Assembly (NCBI RefSeq): GCF_002015115.1 | Contig: NZ_MUYA01000008.1 | Coordinates: forward strand, 136,650 to 200,649 | Reading direction: 5' to 3' | Origin: Haemophilus paracuniculus | GTDB taxonomy: Bacteria > Pseudomonadota > Gammaproteobacteria > Enterobacterales > Pasteurellaceae | Length of the DNA: 64,000 nucleotides | In this document: positions 1 to 9,093 of the stretch, piece by piece | How the letters are laid out: every line of letters begins with the position of its first letter | Position numbering within the stretch: the stretch's first letter is position 1 | The notes under the pieces: generated by a model | Told to the model about the DNA's origin: nothing | Seen by the model: only the letters and a program-made list of their open reading frames with translations | Database searches by the model: none | Program-made: the position numbers and the translations under genes

Positions 1-1243
1 CACAACCAAAGCCTGCCCACGCATAGGAAACCAAGCCCAGCACTTTGCTGGTTGGGTCTTGGGCGATCACAATCGCCAGCACCGCAATCGCTAACACCAT
101 CGCACGCCCGAGCCAAACCAGCTCTTTTTGACTGGCGTTCGGGCGGATAAAGCCCTTATAAAAATCTTCGGTAATCGCACTCGAACAGATCAATAATTGA
201 CAGCTCAACGTACTCATCACCGCCGCCAAAATCGCGGACAGTAAAATCCCTGCGATCCACGGATTGAACAGCATTTTGGCGAGTTCGATAAAGACCTGCT
301 CGTGGTTTTGGCTCACAATGCTGGCATTTTGCGGATTGGCGAAAAAGTAGGCTTGCCCGAAAAAGCCAATGCCGACCGCCCCGAACAGGCAGATAATCAT
401 CCACGCCATACTGATTCGGCGTGCGTTCGGGATTGATTTCACACTATCGACCGCCATAAAACGCGCCAAAATGTGCGGTTGTCCGAAGTAGCCCAAGCCC
501 CACGCCGACAGGCTCAACAAACCGATAAAAGTCGTACCCGTGAAAAGGTCGGTAAAATCTTTCTGCACCGCATCGCCTGCCGCCACGATAATGGCGTGGG
601 TCTCGGCAAATCCGCCCAGTTGAATTAACACGAAAATCGGGGTGAGGAATAGGGCGAATAACATCAGCGAGGCTTGAATGGTGTCCGTCCAGCTCACCGC
701 TAAAAAGCCACCGATAAAGGTATAGATAATGGTCGCCAACGCCCCATACCAAAGGGCGGTGCTATACGGTACGCCGAACAGATTTTCAAACAATCTCGCC
801 CCTGCCACTACGCCCGAGGCACAATAGATCGCAAAGAAAAACAGGATAATTGAGGCGGACACGATTTTGAGTAGTTTGCTGTTATCAGCAAAGCGATGAT
901 GAAAATAATCGGGTAAAGTTAAGGCGTTTGCATTGTGTTCCGTATGAACACGCAAACGCCCTGCCACAAATAACCAGTTCAAATAAGCCCCAATGGTAAG
1001 CCCGATGGCAATCCAGCCCTCGACCAACCCAGCGGCATACACCGCCCCCGGCAGTCCCATCAAGAGCCAGCCCGACATATCGGACGCCCCTGCGGATAAG
1101 GCGGTAACGAAACTCCCCAAACGGCGACCGCCTAAAATGTAATCAGATAAATTTTTTGTATAACGATAGGCAATAAAGCCGATGGCGATCATTCCCAAAA
1201 TGTAGATCAGGAATGTTGTTGTGGTCGGATCAAATCCAAACAT
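1..1243 (-). CDS. putP: sodium/proline symporter PutP (3' part cut by window edge)
   Basis: Imports proline with Na+ across the inner membrane (sodium:solute symporter family). About 414 codons from the N-terminus are present and the frame runs open off the left edge, so the C-terminal part is missing. The protein starts MFGFDPTTTTFLIYILG and shows the family signature LGGRRLGSFVTALSAGASD in the first transmembrane hairpins, then many hydrophobic segments with a typical SSS core (GLPGAVYAAGLVEGW, WTDTIQASLMLFALF). The ATG at 1241-1243 follows a good GGAGG Shine-Dalgarno. The gene is divergent from mioC. Substrate is inferred from overall similarity to PutP; another SSS substrate such as pantothenate is less likely. 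Confidence 0.88.
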   Translation of the reverse strand, partial: MFGFDPTTTTFLIYILGMIAIGFIAYRYTKNLSDYILGGRRLGSFVTALSAGASDMSGWLLMGLPGAVYAAGLVEGWIAIGLTIGAYLNWLFVAGRLRVHTEHNANALTLPDYFHHRFADNSKLLKIVSASIILFFFAIYCASGVVAGARLFENLFGVPYSTALWYGALATIIYTFIGGFLAVSWTDTIQASLMLFALFLTPIFVLIQLGGFAETHAIIVAAGDAVQKDFTDLFTGTTFIGLLSLSAWGLGYFGQPHILARFMAVDSVKSIPNARRISMAWMIICLFGAVGIGFFGQAYFFANPQNASIVSQNHEQVFIELAKMLFNPWIAGILLSAILAAVMSTLSCQLLICSSAITEDFYKGFIRPNASQKELVWLGRAMVLAIAVLAIVIAQDPTSKVLGLVSYAWAGFGC

Positions 1244-1356
1244 AGCACCTCCAAATCAGAAAAGTGCTAATAAAATACTCGAAATGGATTAAAAAACAAC
1301 AAGCAAACGTTAAAATTTTGAAATTTGTCACATTTTTGTAAAAAAATTGTGATAAC

Positions 1357-1380
1357 CGACCGCTTGCAAGCGGTATTTTT
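1357..1380. repeat. palindromic uptake-signal pair between putP and mioC
   Basis: The sequence accgcttgcaagcggt is two Apl-type uptake cores head to head, followed by a short T run. It lies in the putP/mioC divergent gap, 70-90 bp before mioC. It can form a hairpin but no gene obviously ends here, so a terminator role is uncertain. Confidence 0.5.
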
Positions 1381-1448
1381 AGGAAAATCTTTTACACTTC
1401 GCCCTCGAAAGGCTAGAATATCGCCACCTTTTTTCACTCGACAAGCCT

Positions 1449-1889
1449 ATGACAACCATTTGTATCATCACGGGAAGCACCCTCGGCGGTGCGGAATATG
1501 TTGCCGATCATCTCAATGATTGCCTGACCGCACAAGGCTTTGCGGTTGATTTATTCAACCAAGCCACCCTCGCCGATATTCAAGATCGCACCCATTTGCT
1601 AGTGGTAACCTCCACCCACGGGGCGGGCGAATTGCCTGACAATCTCCGCCCACTTTTCGAGGAAATTGAGCAAAGCGATTTAGACTTCTCCGCAATGAAA
1701 TTCGGCGTAGTCGGCTTAGGTAGCTCCGACTACGACACATTCTGTAACGCCGTCAATATTGTCGAACAAACCCTCAAAGCCAAAAACGCCACCCAACTCT
1801 GCGACTCCCTCCGTATTGATGTGGTTGAAAACTTCAACCACGACGAAACGGCGGAAGGGTGGTTGCCTAACTTTACGGAGTCTCTATAA
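1449..1889 (+). CDS. mioC: flavodoxin-like protein MioC
   Basis: FMN-binding flavodoxin-domain protein of 146 residues. In E. coli MioC is encoded beside oriC and has been linked to biotin synthase electron transfer. Phosphate- and isoalloxazine-binding loops are visible: ITGSTLGGAEYVA (about 7-19), TSTHGAGELPDN (54-65) and GLGSSDYDTFCNA (89-101). Length is typical of MioC. In E. coli mioC abuts oriC; here about 6.8 kb of yia-cluster genes lie between mioC and the origin candidate at 8.7-9.06 kb. The gene ends at a strong hairpin shared with the convergent kinase gene. Confidence 0.92.
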   Translation: MTTICIITGSTLGGAEYVADHLNDCLTAQGFAVDLFNQATLADIQDRTHLLVVTSTHGAGELPDNLRPLFEEIEQSDLDFSAMKFGVVGLGSSDYDTFCNAVNIVEQTLKAKNATQLCDSLRIDVVENFNHDETAEGWLPNFTESL

Positions 1890-1925
1890 AAACTAAGCCC
1901 CCCACACAAGGGGCTTAGTTTTTAA
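1886..1925. terminator. bidirectional terminator between mioC and lyxK
   Basis: A 14-bp stem (1888-1901 pairing with 1910-1923, aaaaactaagcccc type) with an A run on one side and a T run on the other. It serves convergent mioC (+) and lyxK (-) and overlaps the lyxK stop codon. Confidence 0.85.
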
Positions 1926-3379
1926 TTCAATGTCTGCAACGCCTTTACCAACGCTTGATATTGCTGATATTTTCGTTGGTAAGCCTCGAAATGTTCGGGG
2001 TTGGGGTGGTAGGTTTGCATTTGTTGGTTGAAGCAGTCGAGGGATTGTGAATTTTTGCCCACGCCTCGCATTGCCATCATTGCAGCACCTAAACAGCCAG
2101 TTTCTTCCACCGCGGGAATTTCAAGCCGCATTCCGCTGAGGTCAGCGAGCATTTGTAACCAAATCGGGGATTTCACCACGCCGCCCGTTACACGTAACAC
2201 TTTGGCATTCGGGAAACGTTGCAACATTCGGTTGAGGTGGTGCATTAGGCTAAATAGTACGCCCTCGTAAATGGCTTGGAGCAAATGGGCTTGGCTATGG
2301 TGGGCTTGAATGCCGTAGAAGCCTGCTTTCATTCCTAAGCCTGCGTTTGAGCCGTAGAGGAATGGCACAAATAGCACTGAACTTTCCGCAGGGGCAAGCG
2401 GTGCGATTTGCTGATTGATTTGCGAATAATCCAATCCCCACTGTTTGACGAACCATTCTAAATTGCCTGCCGAAGTCGGGCTTGCTTCGTGCACGATAAA
2501 CTTACCTTGCTCCGCATAGCGTCCATACACAAAGGGCAAGGATTGATTTGGGTCGATATGATCGGTAATGCCACTGACCACCGACCAAGTCCCCAACACT
2601 ACATTTAGCTTGGTTTCATCATCAAGCCCTGCACAAAGGGCGGTAGAAACCACATCAAACAACCCACCGACCACCGCCGTGCCTGCCGCCAGCCCTGTTT
2701 CATTTGCAGCGGATTGAGTTACATATCCTGCGATTTGATCCGATTGAATGATCGGCGGTAGTTTGTCGCAAATATCGTCAAGATCGAGCATTTTCGCTAA
2801 ATTTTCCGCGTAACTACCCGCTTGCATCTCGTAAAGATTGGATTCGGAAATGTTGGTTTCTTCGCTGTGCAGTTCGCCCGTTAAGCAAAAACGTAAGTAA
2901 TCGTGCGACATCAACACCGCCCCGATTTTTTGGTAACGTTCAGGTTCGTGCTGTTTTAACCAACGCAGGATCGAAACGGGGTGTCCTGTCCACAAGGTTT
3001 GGCGAGTGAAAGAGTAAAGCTGTTCGGGGATTTGTTGTTGCTGCCACTGTTTAACGATGTCAAGGGAACGCTGATCGGAGGACAAAATCCCTCGCCCCAG
3101 CGGTTGATGATTTTTATCGAGCAAAAAAGCCCCTTTGCCTTGGGCGGAAATCCCTACGCCTTTAATTTTGGTCGGTTCAACGCCACTCTGCTCAATCGTT
3201 TGGCGAATCACTTTGGCACAAATTTGCCAGAGTTGCGACATATCTCGCTCGGCATAGCCCGCCTGCTCGCTAATCACCGCCACGCCCTGCCGAACGCTCG
3301 CCACCGCTTCGCCTTTTTGGCTAAATAGCACCGCTTTAATAAAAGTGCCGCCGCAATCAATCCCAAGAAAATAGTGCAT
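1922..3379 (-). CDS. lyxK: FGGY-family carbohydrate kinase, L-xylulose/3-keto-L-gulonate kinase LyxK
   Basis: ATP-dependent sugar kinase of 485 residues. It shows the N-terminal nucleotide-binding motif of the FGGY/ASKHA fold (FLGIDCGGTFIKAVLF, 4-19), a central VLGTWSVVSGI segment and the C-terminal RVTGGVVKSPIWLQMLADL signature. Position as the last gene of the yiaKLMNO cluster matches E. coli lyxK, whose product phosphorylates L-xylulose and is thought to act on 3-keto-L-gulonate. Start ATG follows GAGGAACGG. A 69-bp gap separates it from yiaO. The downstream sgbHUE genes of E. coli are absent from this spot. Confidence 0.87.
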   Translation of the reverse strand: MHYFLGIDCGGTFIKAVLFSQKGEAVASVRQGVAVISEQAGYAERDMSQLWQICAKVIRQTIEQSGVEPTKIKGVGISAQGKGAFLLDKNHQPLGRGILSSDQRSLDIVKQWQQQQIPEQLYSFTRQTLWTGHPVSILRWLKQHEPERYQKIGAVLMSHDYLRFCLTGELHSEETNISESNLYEMQAGSYAENLAKMLDLDDICDKLPPIIQSDQIAGYVTQSAANETGLAAGTAVVGGLFDVVSTALCAGLDDETKLNVVLGTWSVVSGITDHIDPNQSLPFVYGRYAEQGKFIVHEASPTSAGNLEWFVKQWGLDYSQINQQIAPLAPAESSVLFVPFLYGSNAGLGMKAGFYGIQAHHSQAHLLQAIYEGVLFSLMHHLNRMLQRFPNAKVLRVTGGVVKSPIWLQMLADLSGMRLEIPAVEETGCLGAAMMAMRGVGKNSQSLDCFNQQMQTYHPNPEHFEAYQRKYQQYQALVKALQTLN

Positions 3380-3448
3380 ATCCGTTCCTCATTGATAACA
3401 AGGGGTAGGATTTCGCATATTTTTCGCAAAATCCCACCGCTTGCAACG

Positions 3449-4435
3449 CTATTTCGCCAAGGCGTCAATCTGTTTCACTAAGTCATCGCCGTGTTTGTCG
3501 ATAAAGGCTTTACGCACATCGGCTTCGATAACGGCTTTGAATGGGGCTTGGTCGATTTGTTCGATCACTTCCACGCCTGCTTTGCGTAACTTGGCGATGA
3601 TCTCTTTTTCATTGTCGATATTGAGCTGACGCTGATATTGCCCCGCTTCTTTGGCGGCGGTTTCAATCGCTTGCTGTAATTCAGGCGAGAGGGCGTCAAA
3701 TTTCGCTTTGTTCATTACCACGATCAAAGGGGTGTAGCCGTGATTGGTGAGGCTGAGGTGTTTTTGCACCTCAAACAATTTAGACGACCAGAAAATACCG
3801 ATTGGGTGCTCTTGGGCATCAACCGCTTTGGTTTCGAGGGCTGTGTAAAGCTCGGCTAATGGCATAGGCACGGGGTTCGCCCCAAATAGGCTAAATGCTT
3901 GAATATACATCGGATTTTGGTTGGTTCGCACTTTCAAGCCTTTAATATGATCGGGTTGCGTAACCGCATTTTTCGAGTTGGAAAAAGCACGGAAACCCAC
4001 GTCCCAGAACGCTAATCCTTTCAGCCCTTGCTGTTCGAGGGATTTCAATAATCCCTGCCCGATTTCGCCATCTAGCACTTTGAAAGCGTGTTCACGATCT
4101 TTGAAAATAAAAGGAATATCGATCACGTTTAACTTCGGTTCTAAGCCCGTGAAGTTTGGCGAGCCAGACATTTCAAGGTCAATCGTGCCGCCTCGCACCG
4201 CACTGATCATTGTTTGAGCGTTACCCAAAGTACTGTCGGGGAACAGGCTCAATTTCAATTCGCCTTTCGATTTCTCTTTCAACAATTCGTTAAATTTTTT
4301 GGCGGCGATATGTTGGGTATCGCTGCGTGGGGCTTCATAGCCAAACCGCAAGGTGGTTTCCGCCACCGCCGTACCAGCAAAAAGACAGGCAGAAGCAATC
4401 AAACTTGCCAACATTTTACGATTAAACATTTTCAT
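3449..4435 (-). CDS. yiaO: TRAP transporter substrate-binding protein YiaO (DctP family)
   Basis: Periplasmic solute receptor of a tripartite ATP-independent transporter, about 328 residues. A signal peptide is clear (MKMFNRKMLASLIASACLFA, cleaved after GTAVA), followed by the DctP fold start TTLRFGYEAPRSDTQH. The conserved GLKVRTNQNPM segment supplies the Arg that binds substrate carboxylate in this family. I chose ATG 4433-4435 because it follows AGGAGA at correct spacing; an in-frame codon 36 bp upstream would extend the protein without a ribosome site. It lies 57 bp after yiaN. Likely ligand is 2,3-diketo-L-gulonate, by context and by homology with E. coli YiaO. Confidence 0.88.
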   Translation of the reverse strand: MKMFNRKMLASLIASACLFAGTAVAETTLRFGYEAPRSDTQHIAAKKFNELLKEKSKGELKLSLFPDSTLGNAQTMISAVRGGTIDLEMSGSPNFTGLEPKLNVIDIPFIFKDREHAFKVLDGEIGQGLLKSLEQQGLKGLAFWDVGFRAFSNSKNAVTQPDHIKGLKVRTNQNPMYIQAFSLFGANPVPMPLAELYTALETKAVDAQEHPIGIFWSSKLFEVQKHLSLTNHGYTPLIVVMNKAKFDALSPELQQAIETAAKEAGQYQRQLNIDNEKEIIAKLRKAGVEVIEQIDQAPFKAVIEADVRKAFIDKHGDDLVKQIDALAK

Positions 4436-4492
4436 AACGTTCTCCTTTTTGAGGGTTAAACAATTTGCCAAACTTTGGCGTAATCCGACCGC

Positions 4493-5770
4493 TTACTGCA
4501 ACCAGCCGAGCGGCACTAAAATCAACGAAGGGAAGAAAACGAACGCAAACAGCAAGGCGATCATCATCAACATATAAGGCAAAATCCCTTTGGCGGCTTG
4601 GTCGAATGGCAGTTTAGACACGCCCGTAATCACATTCAGCACATTGCCGACAGGAGGTGTAATCAAGCCAATCGAGGTGTTGAGAATAAACAGCACGCCG
4701 AAATAAACGGGGTCGATCCCTGCTTCTTGCACCAACGGCATTAGCACAGGGGTTAAAATCAGTACCGTTGGGGTCAGATCCATTACCATTCCGATAACAA
4801 ACACCGCAAGCATAATCACGATCAACAGCAAGGTTGGGCTTTCAATCAACGGTTCTAACAGTTCGGTCATCATTTGCGGCAGTTCTGCAACGGTAATCAA
4901 CCAGCCCGTAACGTTAGCGGCAGCCACGAGGAACATTACCACAGCGGTGGTTTTGGCGGCGGCTAAAATCACACGGTAGAGATCACGGAATTTCAACTCA
5001 CGATAGACAAACAACGATACCACCAACGCATAGAAAGTCGCCACTGCCCCTGCTTCCGTTGGGGTAAACATTCCCGAGCGGAAACCGCCGATAATAATCA
5101 CAGGCAACAACAACGCCCAAATGCTGTTTTTGAATGAAATGCAAAGCTCTTGTTTGGTCGCTTTGGAAAAGGTCATCAGGTTGAGCCGTTTTGCCTGCCA
5201 CCACCATAATGCGGCTAAACAAACGCCCATTAAAATGCCAGGGAAAATGCCTGCGAGGAAAAGTTTAGTGATCGAGACACCGCTTGCTACCCCAAATACG
5301 ATAAACGGAATGGACGGCGGAATAATCGGAGCGATAATCCCTGCGGTGCCGATTAAACCTGCCGATTTATCCAACGGGTAACCCGTGGTTTTCATCATTG
5401 GCAATAACATTGCGGCAACGGCGGCGGTGTCGGCAATCGCTGAACCTGAAAGGCTTGCCATAATCATCGCTGCCATAATCGCCACAAAGCCCAAGCCGCC
5501 GCGTTTGTGTCCGACTAATTTCATCGGCAGATCGATAATCCGTTTGGATAAACCGCCCTCGTTCATTATTTCGCCAGCCAAGATGAAAAACGGAATCGCC
5601 ATTAACGAGAAACTATCCGCCCCACTCACGAGCTGTTGAGCCAAAATTTGCGGATCGAACAGGTCTAAATGTAACATTAACGCCACACCACAAATCAGCA
5701 GCGAAAAAGCAACGGGTACGCCCAGCAAAATCGAGCCGAGCAGCACGGAAAGAAAAATCACCACAGTCAT
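4493..5770 (-). CDS. yiaN: TRAP transporter large permease YiaN (DctM family)
   Basis: Inner-membrane large subunit of the TRAP transporter, 425 residues with about 12 hydrophobic segments. Family features include the early GVPVAFSLLICGV helix, the GSAIADTAAVAAMLLPMM loop and a repeat of it near GIDPVYFGVLFILNTSIGL with PPVGNVLNV. It overlaps yiaM by 4 bp (ATGA), implying translational coupling. Works with YiaM and YiaO to import a sugar acid driven by the Na+ gradient. Confidence 0.9.
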   Translation of the reverse strand: MTVVIFLSVLLGSILLGVPVAFSLLICGVALMLHLDLFDPQILAQQLVSGADSFSLMAIPFFILAGEIMNEGGLSKRIIDLPMKLVGHKRGGLGFVAIMAAMIMASLSGSAIADTAAVAAMLLPMMKTTGYPLDKSAGLIGTAGIIAPIIPPSIPFIVFGVASGVSITKLFLAGIFPGILMGVCLAALWWWQAKRLNLMTFSKATKQELCISFKNSIWALLLPVIIIGGFRSGMFTPTEAGAVATFYALVVSLFVYRELKFRDLYRVILAAAKTTAVVMFLVAAANVTGWLITVAELPQMMTELLEPLIESPTLLLIVIMLAVFVIGMVMDLTPTVLILTPVLMPLVQEAGIDPVYFGVLFILNTSIGLITPPVGNVLNVITGVSKLPFDQAAKGILPYMLMMIALLFAFVFFPSLILVPLGWLQ

Positions 5771-6252
5771 TGCGTTTCCCCTTTAATCAAAACGGTAAAA
5801 TTTGAGACCAAACGCACCGCTAACAAGATGCCGATCAGCCCGCTTGCAATCACGCTGGCGAGAAAAGTAATCCCCTGCGGTAAGCCTGAAATCGGGGCGA
5901 TATTGGTTAAATTAAGCTGGAATTGCACCCAACTGCCGACCAAAATCAAATAGCAACAAAAGAGCATTGCCCCGTCAGTGATCAGGCGTAACAGCTTTTG
6001 TTTGACCGCCGAGAGTTTTGAGGTGAGCAAGGTTACATTCACGTGTAAATTTTCATTAAACGCCAGCACCGCCCCTAAAAAAGCCAACCAGACGAACAGG
6101 TAGCGAGAAACTTCTTCGGTTACATTGATACTGCTGTTAAATCCATAACGCAGCACCACATTGACAAACACCAACAGCGACATCGCCGACAAAATCAACA
6201 CCACCAAAAATTCCAGCACACGGCTCACGGAAGCAATCAACGGTTTCATCAT
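5767..6252 (-). CDS. yiaM: TRAP transporter small permease YiaM (DctQ family)
   Basis: Small membrane subunit of 161 residues with four predicted transmembrane helices. The DctQ signature is seen in NVTEEVSRYLFVWLAFLGAVLAF. It is encoded between yiaL and yiaN, touching yiaL with no gap and overlapping yiaN by 4 bp, the usual tight arrangement of TRAP subunit genes. Confidence 0.88.
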   Translation of the reverse strand: MMKPLIASVSRVLEFLVVLILSAMSLLVFVNVVLRYGFNSSINVTEEVSRYLFVWLAFLGAVLAFNENLHVNVTLLTSKLSAVKQKLLRLITDGAMLFCCYLILVGSWVQFQLNLTNIAPISGLPQGITFLASVIASGLIGILLAVRLVSNFTVLIKGETQ

Positions 6253-6723
6253 TTACCCCTCAATTTCGCTCATTGCGATTTTGACCACCACTTTGCGGAT
6301 TTCGCTTTGCTCGCCGTGAATGCAGGCTGGGCGATGAATATCTTCGGGAAAAAATACCGCAAAACTACCCGCTTGCATTATCAAATCGCTCTCATTTTCC
6401 GCCGATTGATAACGCAAAATATCCCGTTCCGCCGAATAAGGAATCGCAATCGGATTGTTGCCTAAATCGGGGGCAAAACCGATAATCTCGTTGCCTCGGT
6501 GCAGATATTGCACATCAAGATAATGGCGATGCACTTCGGGCAAAATCTCGGCTTTCGGCTGGGTGGTTAAGTCCAACACTTGCACATAAATGCGGTCGCC
6601 TTTTAGCGGATAACGCCCCACGTCAAGCTGATCAAAATCGGTGTTTTTGAGGTAATTCAACGCAAACTGAATCGCAGCTGGATACTGTTTGAGATTTACC
6701 GCAGAAAGATGTCCAAAAAACAT
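6253..6723 (-). CDS. yiaL: YhcH/YjgK/YiaL family protein
   Basis: Cupin-like beta-sandwich protein of about 156 residues (DUF386 family), often encoded in sugar-acid and sialic-acid clusters; exact reaction is not established. Visible family features are PLKGDRIYVQV, the HRHYLDVQYLHRG metal-binding region and FFPEDIHRPACIHGE near the C-terminus. Two ATG codons are in tandem (6726 and 6723); the second has better spacing from the AGGGGG site and gives MFFGHLS as in relatives. Adjacent to yiaM without a gap and 50 bp after yiaK. Confidence 0.85.
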   Translation of the reverse strand: MFFGHLSAVNLKQYPAAIQFALNYLKNTDFDQLDVGRYPLKGDRIYVQVLDLTTQPKAEILPEVHRHYLDVQYLHRGNEIIGFAPDLGNNPIAIPYSAERDILRYQSAENESDLIMQAGSFAVFFPEDIHRPACIHGEQSEIRKVVVKIAMSEIEG

Positions 6724-6773
6724 CATCGCCCCCTTTGCAAAAATTTGAGAAAATCAGACCGCTTGTAAACGGC

Positions 6774-7772
6774 TTACAGCGATTGCAACTTCGCCCACAC
6801 CCGTTCGTCCACTGGAATGCCGTTCGCAATGTTATCGGCAAGAATGGTGGTAAATTCGTGGCCGGGCAGACGCACTTCCACATTTGGATCGGCTCGCTCG
6901 GCGGTTTTGACATAATCCATAATCCGAGCCAATTTTTCCGCTTTGGTGTCGCCGTCAATTAAGCGATCGACCTCAATCGCAATAAACACCTGCGAAACGC
7001 AGTATTCATCATCTTTATCTTCCGTTACGGCAGCGGTGGAAAGCCCGTTTGAGAGCAAGGTGGCGATCATATCTAGCACAATCGACAAGCCCGATCCTTT
7101 CCAAAAACCCGCAGGCAACAAACGGCGGTTTTTCTCAACCGTAGCAGGATCGCGAGTGAGATTGCCCTCATCATCAAAACCTGCGTCCACAAAGGTTTGT
7201 TTGCCCGCCAAACGATGAACCTCCAACATTCCGTAGGAATACATTGAGCAAGACATATCGACCATTGTGATCGGATTGCTCGGCACGGCGATAATCAGCG
7301 GATTGGTGCCAATTCGACACTCTTTTGCTCCCCACGGTGGCATTACCGCAAGGGCGTTCGTCCAACAAATGCCGATGTAACCTTTTTCCGCCGCTTGCCA
7401 GCCGTAGCTGCCGCCTCGCATCCAGTGGTTCGCATTTTTGAGAGCGACTACGCCGATCCCAAATTGATCGGCAATTTCCATTGCCCGATCCATCATTTTT
7501 TGAGCGGTTAAATTGCCGATCGCTTGATGAGCGTCCCACTGCTCAATCGCCCCCAACGACAGCACTTTGGTCGGCTCGGCATCGGGGATAATATCGCCAT
7601 TTTCCAACTGCTGAATAAAGCGAGGAAAACGGTTCACACTGTGGGAATACGCCCCCGCTTGAGCGGTGTCGGCAAACACGGTGGCACACTGTTCGGCGAT
7701 TTCTTCTCGCACATTGCGAGCAAGTAACACCCGTTTAAATTCGGCTTTTAAGGCTTGGTAGCTAACTCTCAT
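6774..7772 (-). CDS. dlgD: 2,3-diketo-L-gulonate reductase YiaK/DlgD
   Basis: NADH-dependent reductase of the malate/L-lactate dehydrogenase (LDH2) family, 332 residues, converting 2,3-diketo-L-gulonate to 3-keto-L-gulonate. Similarity to E. coli YiaK is visible over the full length: [18 protein letters not shown] with the catalytic His at about 44, [33 protein letters not shown] and the C-terminal RLPGHEFTT. The start at 7772 (MRVSYQALK) follows GAGAGG; a longer frame from 7796 has no ribosome site. First gene of the leftward operon, divergent from yiaJ. Confidence 0.93.
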   Translation of the reverse strand: MRVSYQALKAEFKRVLLARNVREEIAEQCATVFADTAQAGAYSHSVNRFPRFIQQLENGDIIPDAEPTKVLSLGAIEQWDAHQAIGNLTAQKMMDRAMEIADQFGIGVVALKNANHWMRGGSYGWQAAEKGYIGICWTNALAVMPPWGAKECRIGTNPLIIAVPSNPITMVDMSCSMYSYGMLEVHRLAGKQTFVDAGFDDEGNLTRDPATVEKNRRLLPAGFWKGSGLSIVLDMIATLLSNGLSTAAVTEDKDDEYCVSQVFIAIEVDRLIDGDTKAEKLARIMDYVKTAERADPNVEVRLPGHEFTTILADNIANGIPVDERVWAKLQSL

Positions 7773-7799
7773 CTTGACCTCTCGATAAAATTTCATAAT

Positions 7800-7816
7800 A
7801 TGGAATTAGATTTCAT
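7800..7816. promoter_or_regulatory. candidate IclR-type operator in the yiaK-yiaJ gap
   Basis: ATGGAAT-TAG-ATTTCAT is a near-perfect inverted repeat resembling the IclR-family consensus TGGAAATNATTTCCA. It lies 28 bp upstream of the yiaK start in the divergent gap. A second inverted pair, ATCAC (7849-7853) and GTGAT (7868-7872), is nearer yiaJ. Binding by YiaJ is inferred from position and family only. Confidence 0.45.
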
Positions 7817-7918
7817 TTTTACTATAAACGGAAAAAGCACAAAGGTTAATCACTTCTTGCTAAATTTGTGATCAAGATCTCGTTTTATTCGCTAAAATAG
7901 CCTGCGGAGGAAATTTTT

Positions 7919-8704
7919 ATGGCAGAAAAAGATAAAATCGGCGGCAATCAGAGCCTGATTCGAGGGCTAAAACTGATCGATTTGCTAAGCAATTACCCAA
8001 ACGGTTGCCCGTTGGCGACCTTGGCGGATTTAGCTCAACTCAATAAAAGCACAGTGCATCGGCTGCTGCAAGGCTTGCAACAAGAGGGCTTTGTTCAGAG
8101 TGCCACCACCGCAGGTAGCTACCGCTTAACCACCAAATGTCTGGCGATTGGGCATAAAATGTTCTCCTCACTCAACATTATTCATCTCGCTTCACCTCAT
8201 TTAGAACGCCTTAATCTCACCGTGGGGGAAACGGTCAATTTTTCAATGCGAGAAAAAGATCACGCGATTTTGATCTATAAACTCGAACCCACCACGGGAA
8301 TGATGAAAACCCGAGCCTACATCGGGCAGCATCTGCACCTCTATTGTTCCGCAATGGGCAAGCTCTACCTCGCTCACGATCAAACAGATTATTTGCAAGA
8401 TTATTGGTTGCAAAATCAAGGTCATATCCAACCGCTTACCTGCAACACCATTACCGATTTAGCCGAAATGAAACAGAGCCTTGCACAAATCAAACAACAA
8501 GGTTTTGCAATGGATAACGAAGAAAATGAGCTGGGAGTATCCTGCGTAGCCTGCCCGATTTTTGATTATGAAAATAAGGTCAATTATGCGGTGTCCATTT
8601 CCCTCTCCACCGCCAAATTAAACCAGTTAGGCATTGATTATCTACTTGCTGAATTGCAACAAACCGCCAAAGCGATCTCCGTTGATCTCGGCTGGAATGA
8701 ATAA
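7919..8704 (+). CDS. yiaJ: IclR-family transcriptional regulator YiaJ
   Basis: DNA-binding regulator of 261 residues. It has an N-terminal winged helix-turn-helix (about 12-75, with TLADLAQLNKSTVHRLLQGL) and an IclR effector-binding domain to the C-terminus (GKLYLAHDQ, GVSCVACPIFD). Divergent from yiaKLMNO-lyxK, matching E. coli, where YiaJ represses that operon. ATG follows GCGGAGG at 8-nt spacing. The 3' end already carries two GATC sites and runs into the origin candidate. Confidence 0.9.
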   Translation: MAEKDKIGGNQSLIRGLKLIDLLSNYPNGCPLATLADLAQLNKSTVHRLLQGLQQEGFVQSATTAGSYRLTTKCLAIGHKMFSSLNIIHLASPHLERLNLTVGETVNFSMREKDHAILIYKLEPTTGMMKTRAYIGQHLHLYCSAMGKLYLAHDQTDYLQDYWLQNQGHIQPLTCNTITDLAEMKQSLAQIKQQGFAMDNEENELGVSCVACPIFDYENKVNYAVSISLSTAKLNQLGIDYLLAELQQTAKAISVDLGWNE

Positions 8705-9062
8705 AGATCATTTTTCTGATCTGTGGATAACTCCTGATCTAAATGGTAGATAAGTTGGGATCTTTGTTGGAATAATCCGATCGTTTTTCCATTCTGTGGA
8801 TAACTTTGGATCTTATACACAACTTAGATCCCGTTAGTTGGCAAGATTTTTACACAATATAATCTTCGATAACCTTTTGATTTTCGGTAACTTTTTTGAG
8901 TTTTCCTCAATTATCCTACGATCTAATAGTAATCATAATAAAGATCTTTATATAAAGATCAGATCTATTCTTAGGGATCTGCTGATCAAGGGGTGAGATC
9001 CTGAAAAAGATCGCAAAATGCCTTTTTACGATCCTGCTTTTTTCGGGTAGAATTGCGATCTT
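8674..9062. other. oriC: chromosomal replication origin oriC (candidate)
   Basis: A gene-free 389-bp gap (8705-9093) adjoining mnmG, as oriC does in E. coli. I count 17 GATC (Dam/SeqA) sites within 8706-9060 plus two more in the yiaJ tail. Perfect DnaA boxes TGTGGATAA are at 8722-8730 and 8795-8803 and TTATACACA is at 8813-8821; weaker matches are TTTTACACA (8848-8856) and TTATCCTAC (8911-8919). The mnmG-proximal side is AT-rich with 13-mer-like GATCT(T/A)TT elements at 8943-8975, the expected unwinding region. Orientation relative to mnmG matches E. coli. Genes on both sides mostly point away from it. Confidence 0.88.
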
Positions 9063-9093
9063 TTTTATGAACCGAATTTAACGAAGAATAAAA

